From assembly GCF_009870125.1 (NCBI RefSeq), contig NC_046683.1, positions 13,711,001 to 13,775,000 of the forward strand: a stretch of DNA of 64,000 nt, given 5' to 3'. The notes beneath the pieces are model-generated. The model worked only from the letters and a program-made list of their open reading frames with translations. It was not told the origin of the DNA and searched no databases. Shown piece after piece: positions 1 to 9,987 of this stretch; position 1 is the stretch's first letter, and each line of letters starts with the position of its first letter. Position numbers and translations under genes: made by a program. The DNA is from Drosophila pseudoobscura (Eukaryota; Arthropoda; Insecta; Diptera; Drosophilidae).

Positions 1-175
1 GAAAGTACCAACAGAAACCCCTATATTAAACGAGGGGGAAGCCCCCTTTTGTGCATAAAATCTACTAGTCCTACACTTTCTCTCCAATATGATAACATAA
101 CACGGAAATGCAGAACAATCTCTAAGAATAAACAACAATTAAAATGAATCATTCCACAAGGCATTTCCCTCTTAC

Positions 176-2963
176 TTCTTCCACTTGCTGATGTTGGCCC
201 ACTCCTTGAGTAGACGATCCCTGTCCGCTTTCTGCAATAGAAAAAAACACAATCAATATATATCTCGTGGAATAGAAATATATATCCCAAAACTCACATC
301 GTGGAGGGTGTAGGCGCATGTATAGATGCCATCTTGAACGAGCTTCTCGACGCCCAGATTGTCGACTGTTTCCTCGCCTTCGAGAAAGTGTTGTCGCTGC
401 AGTATAAAGTTGATGATGGAGTAGCGAGTGCTGTCATCGAAGAAGTTTGGATGCTCTGTGTCGTACAGCTCTAGATAGTTGCGTGAGAACTCCAGGTGGA
501 TGCGTGGCTCTCGTTCGGGAAAGAGTTCCGTGTTCAGCTGCACCGAACTGAAGAGGCTGCGGCACATGCGGGTGAAGCAGGACTTGAAGGCGGGCGCCGC
601 CTCATCGAAGATCTGATCCTGGCCCGGTATTGGCTTCAGTGGCACCTTGATCTTCAGTATCTCCGCATAGCGATAGAGCACCTCGAAGGGGGCATGGATC
701 TTGATAAAGTGCACGCGCTGAACTTTGTTGTGCTCCAGCTGCAAGCCCTCCCTCTGCAGATTCGCCTCGAAGATCTCCCGCTTCCGGCGATGATCCTCCA
801 CCTGATCCTCGCCATTGTAGGCCAGCACAAAGTCCACGCTCCGTTTGCCATCATCAAAGCGTCTGTACGTCTGTAGATCCCAAGAAAGAGAAAACAGAAG
901 AGCTTTAGACAAATCCGTATATGAATCACATCACACTGAGACGGAGAAACGAAATATCTTAAAAATACGTATGTTTATCTATAAACTAGAAACAACAAAG
1001 CGTGTGGGTGCGAGTGCCTGCACTTCCCGGGCCCCACCCCAGCCCATCACCATGCGAGACTCCTCCTGGGGCTCCTGGTTACCCAGCCAGGCCAGAAAGC
1101 CACAGCAGGCCGGCATTTTTGGGAGAGACGGAACGGAACGAAAGAACAACCGACCGTCGCGGCCGAACAGCAGAATGGGTTTGATGCCGCCTCCTCCTCT
1201 TTCTCTCTCTCTCTATCTGCGAGGCGGGAGGCGGCACAGATTGGAGATGTATGCATTGAATATATATTTATTTAAATATATACCATGCACACATTTTTCT
1301 CCGTGCAGCAGCAGGCAGAGCATTAGCATACATACTATTTATAATTACAATAAAGTACAAAAATATACAAAACAGTTTTTCATTTACCCAAAAAGAAAAT
1401 TCCCTCAAGCAAGCTTTTTGGAAAGAAAGAAAGCTTTCGGTTCACCGAAGTATTGGATACCCTTTGCAGATCGTTAGCTACATAGCTTCATATTGTATGT
1501 ATGGTATCTTGACATATTCTGTGATTTATGTAGATTGCTAATCAATAACAATTTAGAGCTTAATTGAAAAGGTTTTCTCCTCAAAGCATAGGTCTTATGA
1601 CAGATCATTGGACCGAAGAATGTCTAGATAAATAATATATAATACATCGTTAATGGGAGAGACTCTTAAAACCCTGTCCTTTATCCGATTGTTCCTATGG
1701 TAGCTATATATATTTACATACAGATTTGGTTATAGTATTTCTAGAGACATTATGGATGGCTAACTGATTTCTAAATAGGGCTGGAAACATGATTTGTCTG
1801 CCCCAAAACTATATGTTATCCACGGTAGCTTTCCCATATATATACTCTAAAAATATCTTTTAAAAAATCAAAGAAATATAAATACAGACAAACGGATGCA
1901 CGGATGCACGCCAGTCCTGCTGCTAATAAAGAAATCTATTTGCTTTCTGGGTGCGTAACAAAACCTATACAGAAATGTAATGGTCTTTCTGCAAAAGGGT
2001 ATCATCAATCAGAAGCAAATAAAACAAAGAAGAGTGTGAAAGAAGAGGCGTCTAGAATGCGTGTGTTCGTGTGTGTATAGCAAAAGAGAACGTTCGAAGA
2101 GTGCGAAAGCTTGCTCTAGAGGTGATGTGGGAGATGTGTACATATACCGTACCGTACTCCGTATCGGTGTATGTATGCAAATGTGGATGAGATGGAAACA
2201 ACAACAACTGCCGCAACAAAGATGAGAGAGAGCGAGAGATCAAGAGAGAGCGAGCAGGCAGGTTGGTTGGTTGGGTGGGTGGTTGATCAGGTGGTGGTGA
2301 TGAGAGCGAGCGAGTGAGTGAGTGAGTGAGTGCGAAGGATTAAATAAGAGAGGCAGCGAGCAGAGCGGCAGAGCGAGGCGGTTTTTTTTGTTTTTGGTTT
2401 TTTTGGTTTTTTGGCGTTTCGTGCGGTAATTCGTTGTGGATCATATCGTAATTTTTTGTTTGTTGGATCGTATTGTTATTGTTGTTGTTTACCCTCAATT
2501 TCCACTGGGAGTATGTAATTGGCAATTTCTTATCTTTATTAGAAACTGTGCTACTATTTCTTAACAGACGTCTAGAGACCTCATCGTCACCACCTCCTGC
2601 TCCTGCTCCAGCTCCTGTATGGCCGCCAACACCAATCCCCGTGGGCAAATGATTCCGTCCGTTGTGCAGGGCCAGCATTTGTGCGGCAATCGCTGCATCC
2701 GTTTGATCGCCTCCACCGTTCAGGTGCTCCAGTGCCGTCGACTGCCGATAGCCGGGCTGCCACGCCAAAGAAGCATGCTCGGCAGCGGCGCCACTACCCA
2801 GCCGCAGGCTGTTGCGTGTCTCATCATTGGCCAGATCCACGGCCGAATGGTAGATAGTGTTCCGCGACTGTGACAGCGATTTTCGGTGGGCGGCTGCGGC
2901 AGCCGCCGCCTCGGAATCCGCCAGCGAAATGGTGTCAAAGTACAGGCTCTCGCGCTCGTCCAT
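176..2963 (-). CDS. Anoctamin (TMEM16) family protein, N-terminal part, runs off the left edge
   Basis: Anoctamins are dimeric membrane proteins acting as calcium-gated chloride channels or phospholipid scramblases. Only the cytosolic N-terminus is present. Coding exons by frame and splice sites: 2493-2963, 298-870 and 176-231, all minus strand. The first ends in KLR before a GTAAAC donor; the second begins TYRRFDDGKRSVDFVLAY, which is the classic anoctamin dimerisation-domain opening, and continues through an EDHRRKREIFEANLQREGL segment and a HFIKIHAPFEVL segment. The third exon gives KADRDRLLKEWANISKW and stops at a GTAAGA donor, as expected just before the first transmembrane block. Residues 1-157 are family-atypical: poly-Ala, Gly/Ala-rich and probably disordered. 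The ATG at 2963 is the first in-frame one in its exon; the exon extends to an acceptor at 2998, so an upstream coding start is possible. Family assignment is firm; which fly paralogue is not resolved. Confidence 0.88.
871..2492 (-). other. Intron of the anoctamin gene
   Basis: This intron lies between the disordered N-terminal exon and the dimerisation-domain exon. It is mostly AT-rich, with a GA/GT-rich low-complexity stretch around 2040-2380. A GC-rich block at about 1000-1250 contains a minus-strand ATG at 1116 with a 45-residue open frame that could be an alternative first exon. Nothing else in it looks coding. Confidence 0.6.
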
Positions 2964-2998
2964 CTCCGATTCGGGATAGTCGTAGTCGTGGGTGCGGA

Positions 2999-5958
2999 CT
3001 GGAACGAATGGGCATTTGAGGGATTAATCGGGGATATCTGGACTAGGCAATAGGTTGGTTTTAGTGCGTGCATTACGAGCAAGTGGATGACGAGATGATG
3101 GGATGATGACGGCCCTTAACAGAGGGACACCATAGGCGATGCGGATGATCGATCGTTCCCCTTACAAAGTAAGAAATTATTTAATTCTGATTCTGATTGA
3201 ATTACTACTGATTTACGCTGGCATATGATCTACTATACATTATTTTAGATATAAAATTGGCATAGAAATGAATCCTCCAATATACCCCTATGCTCTTTTT
3301 GAGTACCGGGTATAGCAAATCCGTTTCTACAATCCCACCACTTTTATTACTTAAGCAAATAAATAAATAAATTCTATATTAAAATTAACGAGCCGGCCGG
3401 AATCGTATTGGTATAAATTATCAAGCCCCTTTCCACCATATTAATTACTGATAAGTTTCGCTTAGTGCTTCGATAGTGCCAGACATGAAAAGCAGATAAT
3501 GTGTAGCAAAGAGGATGATGATGGCATGAAATTCCAATTCCGATTCCGATTCCATGCCGCCTGCTAATTCGGTGGCAAAAACTTATCAGAGAGCCCAGCC
3601 GCTGTTGCTGCTTCTATTTTCCTGATACCAAAACGGTGGACGGGGTCATTTAAATGCGGTCAATTATATAATTGATGCCCCCCTCCCGTTTACGACACAC
3701 ATGAGTGGTGTGGGAGCTTCGATGGATGGATGGATGGATGGATGGATGGTTGAATGCTTGGTGCGGGGGATGTGGGTCTGATGATCCGTTTCCGGCGAAC
3801 ACTTTACACACTGAATGAGTCCTAAGAAAAACCAAACCAAAATCGAACCCCATACAAATAGGTGTGTTCTCAACCAAAAAAATGAAGAACAATAACGATC
3901 GAAATATGTATGTACAAACATAAATGCACAATAAAAGAGAATAAGATCGTTGGGTTGGGGCGGGGTGGAGCGCAATGATCGAGTGATGATGGAATTTGTT
4001 TGATCATTTTTCATTTTATTTACCCGCCGAATACATGGTGAACGGCCGAGGCAGAGGCAGAGGTAGAGAGAGAGAGAGAGAGCGGGTAGAGTAGCGTGGT
4101 GTATGGCAGTTTTTGTTTGTTTTATTTTTGCTATATCGATTATAGATAGATCCTTGTGGCCTCGGATTCGGATTCGGCTTTGGCCTTAGCTTCAGCTCTC
4201 CTCTCTCTGGTTATCGTTTCCTGGCGATCCACTTCGTTTCCACACACGGACGGGGGGCGGCTGCGCAGGTGCGCCTGAGCCCGGGCATAACGGTATTACA
4301 CGACGACGACTGAAGGATTAGCGCAGGCGGCAAAAAGAGAGACCACACCACAGGTGACGCAGAAGAAATGTGAGCACTCAAACAAACAAAAAAAAATACA
4401 ACAAAAAATCGCACGCACACGAACGCCGCAAAAAATAAAAAGAAGGAATGATGTCAGAGGGGGGGTACAACAAATATTAGGCGGCCCCAATATATGCGTA
4501 CGCTCGCTCGCGTTGTTTGCCGATTACTGAAAAAACCAAATACGAAACAAAATACGCTTTGCTCCGCCGGGGGTTAACCAAACTCAGTAGCCAGCCTCAG
4601 ACCCAGCAGCACCCCAGAACTACATTGAACTAGAAACAGCACAAAAAAAAAAAACGAAAAAAACCGAACACACACACAAACACACGCAAAAAACATAAAA
4701 AAACAAGAACAATCAACTGATTGCCCAAATACAGGCAGGCGGCGGCATGCAGCCAGATGTGACGTTGCACAGTGTTTGGGAAATGATACGGCAAATGGGT
4801 TTCGTACCCCGCACAGTGTCCCGAAATTGTAGAAGAACAGGAGTGTACATATGGGAGGTACATATGTATGTCCCTGTTTCCCAGATTATGCAAAAATCTC
4901 CATTTAAAAGAGCACACTGAATATAAAGAACTAAACATCTCCTAGGTTTTAGTAATCTTTTAAGGTTCTTTTGTTGAATATTAATGATCCATCATTCAAT
5001 CTTAATGGAGAATTTCTATAAGTTTCCACTGGAGTTCTTCTGTCCTGCTCCATCTGTTCAATTTACAACAAAAGTTGCCTAAATTATGCCTAACAGTTGG
5101 ATTTCTCTCACTCTTTCTTTAACAGAAAAACCCATAAATTATACTTCTGTCTTAACAAAATCCGAATGTGGCTCCGAGAGCACATTATGTGGGCGTCAAG
5201 CTAATATGCTCTTTCGTGATAGGGTAAACACCACAGATAGACACAGGGGGGGAAATCATTGACCTTGACGGAATATCCAAAATTGGTGGGAATACTGGGC
5301 AATACGGACTACAAAATGTGCTTCTCTGTAACGCTCCCAGACGAATTTCGGAGGTCGCAAGCAGAACGAGTTGTTTATGAAGGAAAATCGGCATGAAAGA
5401 AAGAGCATGTGTACGGGGACGGCAAAGGTCAAGTTGAAGCGTAAACTGTTGACAAAAGCAAAGTGCAAAAATAATTTTTTTTTTTTATTTATCTTCAGCT
5501 TGTCTAACAATTTAAAACCTGTTTCACACTCTCCGCCAGACAGACAGACACACACACACACACGCAGACACACAGACACTGGGGGAGAGTCGAGGAGATG
5601 TAAAGCCGGAAAATAGTCCAAGACACGCAAATTTTTGGTGGAAATGGAGGCGATGGCCGCCGAAAGACATTCAAGAAGAAGGGCTCATTCATCATTTGGA
5701 AGCCATTAAACACAATGAAGCTACTGCTAGCTAGCGAATGGGTGCGCTCGAGTGATAATGATGCACCATCGCCACCTCTGGCGGCATCTTCTTCTAGGCA
5801 TGAGCATGTCTCTATATTTAGCAGATTGCATACAGAAATTGTCTCTGGTGTGGGCTTGTGGGGGAGGAGGACTGCAACTTGGTTAGAAACAATGCGTTAT
5901 TAGTAGTTTAGCAGGCATGCGGATTCTCCTCTCCAGTCTAACCGCCTGGGGGACTCAC
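2999..5958 (-). other. Intron of the anoctamin gene, no coding exon recognised
   Basis: The stretch lies between the acceptor at 2998 and a strong minus-strand donor (GTGAGT) at 5958. It contains several simple repeats, including a GATG tract near 3721-3750, GA tracts near 4065-4083 and a CA tract near 5548-5573. Short open frames on both strands are low-complexity or lack splice context. Small 5' UTR exons could be hidden here and would not be visible by eye. Confidence 0.45.
3718..3752. repeat. GATG tetranucleotide microsatellite
   Basis: About eight near-perfect GATG units are read directly from the sequence inside the anoctamin intron. Confidence 0.85.
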
Positions 5959-6120
5959 CTTGGTCAACCGATTTTTGGTTGTGCTGTGATGTGATGCGTC
6001 CTAGTATTTACTGGAAGCCAGGGCCCATATCAACCTGCTCCTGCTGCTGTTAGTGTTTCCCGCCCCCGCACTTTCACACTCACTAATAAGACAGGTGCAA
6101 GTATAGTTTAAGTCTCGGAA
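5959..6120 (-). other. Probable noncoding first exon of the anoctamin gene
   Basis: On the minus strand, the sequence ending ACCAAG is followed by a consensus GTGAGT donor (intron begins at 5958). It has stops in all frames just upstream and no recognisable protein, so it fits a 5' UTR exon spliced to the acceptor at 2998. The upper limit is a guess because no clear TSS is visible. It would place the anoctamin promoter head to head with SelG. Confidence 0.45.
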
Positions 6121-6542
6121 GATGCTTTTGTTTTGTGAATTTCCATCAAAAATCTTCCAAAACACTTGGGATGTCCGGCCCAGTGTTGAGTTGGGAGATT
6201 GCAAGAGTGCTGGAAAATGCTCGCAGTGTATTCGATATCGCAAAGTATCGCAAAGTATTATATACAATTGTCCGCTAATAAACATTGATTTGTTTAATTT
6301 TGGCCAATATTATGCTTGTTCTATGTATTTTAAGCATTAAATGTATTGCATTTTAGGTTATTTTATGAATGAAACTCGATCGCTACTATGCTCGATAGTC
6401 AATAGTATATTTCTCTCATCTCTAACCATTTGATACCACGTCGTTTTTTGACTAGTTTTTGTTTTGTGCGTTGGAAAACCAAAATTTGTTGAATAATCGT
6501 AGCCATTAGGAGAATCCTGCATGTTCGCAGGTCCGCAGCAGC
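6121..6542. promoter_or_regulatory. Presumed divergent promoter region between the anoctamin gene and SelG
   Basis: This short spacer separates the presumed anoctamin 5' exon (minus) from the SelG start codon (plus). It holds CGATATCG and CGATAG sequences near 6231-6240 and 6390-6396 that resemble, but do not perfectly match, the TATCGATA DREF site. No TATA box is evident. Function is inferred from layout. Confidence 0.4.
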
Positions 6543-6985
6543 ATGGTGTACATCGACCGCAGTGAGTAAAAATAACCGTACCGATGTTTGGACCCTAGAG
6601 TTCTAGACGTTGTTTATGTTTATAGATGGTCGCGTATGCGAGAAGCGTCCCTGGGACTGGCCGCGAATAGTGGAAATTTTTTTGAGAATCTGGTACATCA
6701 TCAAGCAATTGTAAGTGACTCAAGTGGCTCTCCCATGGGCTAGTAATAAGCCAAGTTGCTTGCAGGTTCCTGACGTTCCTGGCCCCCTTCGACGGCAAGA
6801 GCAACAATGATAACCGTCGTGGTGGAGGAAGCGGTTGGGGAGGCGGTGGTGGAGGCGGCGGCGGCGGAGGAGGAGGAGGTGGCAGTGGCGGGGGCAACGA
6901 AGGATTAAGGCCGAACCGACGAATTGGCCGCATTCAGAACTCTATGTCCTGCAACACCCCTACTGGTGGTGGCGGATGAGGATAG
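6543..6985 (+). CDS. SelG: Selenoprotein K (G-rich selenoprotein) with in-frame TGA selenocysteine
   Basis: SelK is a small ER membrane protein involved in ER-associated degradation and protein palmitoylation in animals. Exons: 6543-6561, 6626-6710 and 6766-6985, joined in frame to give 107 residues. The N-terminus (MVYIDNGRVCEKRPWDW) is characteristic. One membrane helix follows (about residues 18-42, rich in Ile/Leu/Trp/Phe), ending in the family signature FLTFLAPF. A long Gly-rich tail leads to LRPNRRIGRIQ. The last codons are GGA, TGA (6977-6979), GGA, TAG (6983-6985). Thus the penultimate residue is selenocysteine, exactly as in known fly SelG, where the protein ends in Gly-Sec-Gly. A conventional reading would stop at 6979 and lose only the last two residues. 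A SECIS element is present downstream. Confidence 0.95.
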
Positions 6986-7099
6986 TAGCGACATCCAGTT
7001 CCAACTAATGAACGGATGTCGCGCATATCCCAGGATGAGTCAGATTAAGCAGCACCCATAACATGACTCCCACATCAGATTCATATCTTGCCCAGCGTG

Positions 7100-7157
7100 G
7101 CACTAATGACGCAGCATTCTAAAACTCAAATTTGAGCGGATTGCTGCGGATGCGATT
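7100..7157 (+). promoter_or_regulatory. SECIS element of SelG (form II)
   Basis: SECIS elements direct selenocysteine insertion at UGA through SBP2 binding to a non-Watson-Crick quartet. Here the 5' ATGA lies at 7106-7109 and the 3' GA at 7149-7150. CGCAGC (7110-7115) pairs with GCTGCG (7143-7148), and the helix extends to about 11 pairs with one U-U mismatch. An unpaired AAAA run sits at 7121-7124. A CTCAAATTTGAG palindrome at 7125-7136 forms the extra apical helix that defines form II. It lies 120 bases after the TAG stop. Only base pairing by eye was used; no energy calculation was made. Confidence 0.88.
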
Positions 7158-7307
7158 GAACAACTGATATGGGGGTCGCTGTAAAGTTTGACCATCATAT
7201 TTGACCCACAAATTAACTTAGCTCTATTTTAGCCATACGATTTTCGAAACGTTTTTTTTGGTTCTGGCTTTACCAAATTTACTCAAACTAATGTTAAAAC
7301 TTAAAAC

Positions 7308-7313
7308 AATAAA
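7308..7313 (+). terminator. Polyadenylation signal AATAAA of SelG
   Basis: A canonical hexamer lies about 320 bases after the SelG stop and 160 bases after the SECIS. It is the first AATAAA downstream, and the next gene starts 200 bases later. Confidence 0.65.
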
Positions 7314-7508
7314 CTGCTTAGTTTATATTATTAAATGCGAATAAAAGATTCTTCTGAATAATAAAAATGGAAATTTGAATATTGTAAAAGAAATCTCTAG
7401 AAAATTTTTTCTGGCGTTTACGAGCACTTTCTGCTAGCAGCGATCTGGCAACACTGCACCCGGACATCTGTTCCATCGACGAAGAAGAAGGGGCAGCAGC
7501 GGTAACAG

Positions 7509-8674
7509 ATGAGGCGCCTGGTACGAAATTGGAATAACCAATTGTTACTTAATGCAAGTACTGGACAATGTCTCGCCGCCAAGTGCGCGAGTGGCCAGCC
7601 GGCTAGGACAGAGTCCGTCGAGCCAGATAAGAATGGATTCGGCTCCAAGTACTGCATGGGCCTGGTAGAGTAAGTTGGAATTACGTGGGCACTCGAGGAT
7701 TATCTGCTGTAACTCTCTCTTGCCCCTAGGAAATATGACTATGAAAACTATTTGAGCACCTTGCTGCTGCCGCGGGAACTGCGTCGAGCTGCCTTTGCCC
7801 TGCGTGCCTTTAACGTTGAGGTCTCTCGGTCAGTCAGCGGACACGTAAGTTGTGTTTGCCATTTCTTGGGTAACCATCAGCTCTAAGCGCCTCCTCTACC
7901 ACTCCATAGCAAATAGAGCCGCAAATTGCAAAGCTGCGTCTCAAGTTCTGGTACGATTCCATAGACAAATGCTTCGAGCTGGACTCCCAGCGGTCTTATG
8001 TGAAGGACCAGCCAGTTCTGCGGGAATTGAAGCACGCCGTAGGGACCCGCAAGCTCAACAAAATCTATCTGCGTCGCCTAGTCACGGCCCGCGAGCGTCC
8101 TCCCAATCAGGCGTTCGAATCGATGCGGTCACTGGAAGAATACGCTGAGCAGGCGTTTTCTTCCCTGCTGCATCTGCTGGTGGAGGTGAGCGGCGCTAAA
8201 GACCTGCAAGTCGATCATGCTGCCTCCCATCTGGGCAAGGCTCAGGGCATAGCCACCTTGTTGAGGGCCATACCACATGCGGGACGCCAGCAGGCGGTCT
8301 GTGTACCCCTCGAAGTGCTGGTGCGGCACGGGGTGAGTCAGGAGCGCATATTGCGCAGCAAGAGTGACGACAAGGGCGTAGAGGAATGCATCTTCGAGGT
8401 GGCCAGTGCGGCCAATACACATCTGAAGCTGGCCCGGCAGCTGCACGATCAAGTACCGCGTCCGGTGCGCAAGATCTTTCTGTCCGCCGTGGCCACCGAC
8501 GGTTACCTGGAGCGACTGCGACGCGCTGACTTTCTGTAAGTCCTTAAGACTATCCTATTTGTTCCTCCTCGTCAACTTGCATTACTTTCCAGGCTTACCC
8601 ACAAAGGTTGTGTGGGACGTGACACCATGCTGCCGGCCCGCCTCTTCTGGAATAGCCTGTTGAATCGATACTGA
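7509..8674 (+). CDS. sicily: Sicily / NDUFAF6, mitochondrial complex I assembly factor
   Basis: NDUFAF6 proteins are needed to assemble respiratory complex I and carry a squalene/phytoene-synthase-like fold. Exons: 7509-7669, 7730-7844, 7910-8535 and 8593-8674, all in phase, giving 327 residues. The N-terminus ([17 protein letters not shown]) is basic and acid-free, consistent with a mitochondrial presequence. The fold begins near residue 55 ([27 protein letters not shown]) and runs to the C-terminus ([19 protein letters not shown]). In real squalene/phytoene synthases the two Asp-rich motifs bind diphosphate. Here the second region reads [16 protein letters not shown] without the aspartates, as expected for the non-enzymatic assembly factor. 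The gene starts only about 200 bases after the SelG poly(A) signal, so the two are tightly packed. Confidence 0.92.
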
Positions 8675-8801
8675 TTATACCCCTTAGCCTCTGTCAGGAG
8701 TTAGTTATAGTTTAAATAAGCCTGAAGCCAAATTGTTAAACTACCTAAATTTGCTATTTTGCAGCAGAAGGAGGTACTAAAAGTTCACAAAAAAAGTTAA
8801 T

Positions 8802-8807
8802 AATAAA
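8802..8807 (+). terminator. Polyadenylation signal AATAAA of sicily
   Basis: A canonical hexamer lies 128 bases after the sicily stop codon. Confidence 0.65.
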
Positions 8808-8837
8808 TGAATGATTGTGAAAGGAAATGCAGTCGAA

Positions 8838-8945
8838 TTTCTCTTTTACGAACTTCCATACAACGAAGTTTTTAGTATAACGAACTTATTTCTGCAAAAA
8901 TGAATTCTATATTGAGATTCGCTATATGGAAGCTCGCATAATTGA
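8838..8945. repeat. Imperfect inverted repeat with CTTCCATA arms
   Basis: ACGAACTTCCATA at about 8848-8860 recurs in inverted orientation as TATGGAAGCTCGC at about 8925-8937. Several ACGAA repeats lie between. It resembles the end of a small DNA transposon or MITE, but no target duplication or coding region was found. Confidence 0.35.
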
Positions 8946-9004
8946 GCAATTTGCTTGAATTTTAATGCTGGCGCCAATACGGATAGAATAGACAATTATA
9001 ACAA

Positions 9005-9012
9005 TATCGATA
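9005..9012. promoter_or_regulatory. Perfect DREF site (TATCGATA) upstream of wispy
   Basis: TATCGATA is the palindromic DNA-replication-related element bound by DREF and common in fly housekeeping and maternal promoters. It lies about 980 bases before the wispy start codon and 330 after the sicily stop. The surrounding 8946-9987 stretch has no other recognised gene and becomes very A-rich from about 9600, consistent with a long leader. The promoter role is inference. Confidence 0.55.
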
Positions 9013-9987
9013 ACAGATCGCGGATGGCGTTTTTGCGATATCCCCATCATTTATATTCGATGGCTTAGTTCGTTTAAAGCGGGTCGGTGCGAAAATTTTA
9101 GATTTTATAAATGTTTGATTTGATGTGGCAATTGTGTATTAGAAGAATCCCATCCCATAGAAAACAAAAACGGAGCAGTGTGAACCAGACGACGACGCAC
9201 AACAAGAAATAGCACCGTTTTGGCCAGGCCCGCGTAAATGATAAATTATAAAATTCATATATTTTTGGCAAAGTAAGGATCCGCCGGCTCAGCCCCCGCG
9301 CGCTTGTGTTTGTTTCATTCGCCTACACCGCACCTCCTACTCCAAGCAGAACTACCGCTTGGCGTTTCTTCATTTTGTATGTAACGGCACTTTGTGGTGC
9401 CGCGTCTTTGCACACAACGCTACGGAACGAGATAGAACGATAGAAGAAGGAGAGGAGTCAGGAAGAGGATAGACAAAACGAAAACAGTGCGTGTGCATGT
9501 GTATGTGTGTGAATGCCATTTGCAGCACACTCGAAATCTAACGGTACCCGTACGTACACTGGCGGGCGTAAAACAAGTGACGGTCAATAAAAATTATATT
9601 TTTCCTCAAAAAATCGAACAGATCTGAAATGAAAATTATTATAATAAAAAAGCAATTATAAAACACACAAAAAAAATATAAAAAAAAAAAACAAATAATA
9701 TATATGTAAAATAATTATCCACAACATAAAAAAAACCACAAAAAAGCAAGGAAAAAAATATTAAAATATATTTATTACAAAAAAAGAAAGAAAAAACTAA
9801 AATATTTTACACTTAACTTAAAAAAAAAAACAAAAAACCAAAAACATAGTCCTTAAGCAAACACACACAAAAAAGCAGTTCGTGCTGGGATCCCAATTTT
9901 ATTCCACAAAAGAAAAGAAAGGAAAGCAAAGAAACGATACCACTGCTTCTAGCCCCACCCACGGAACGAACATAAGGGTATCCCCTA

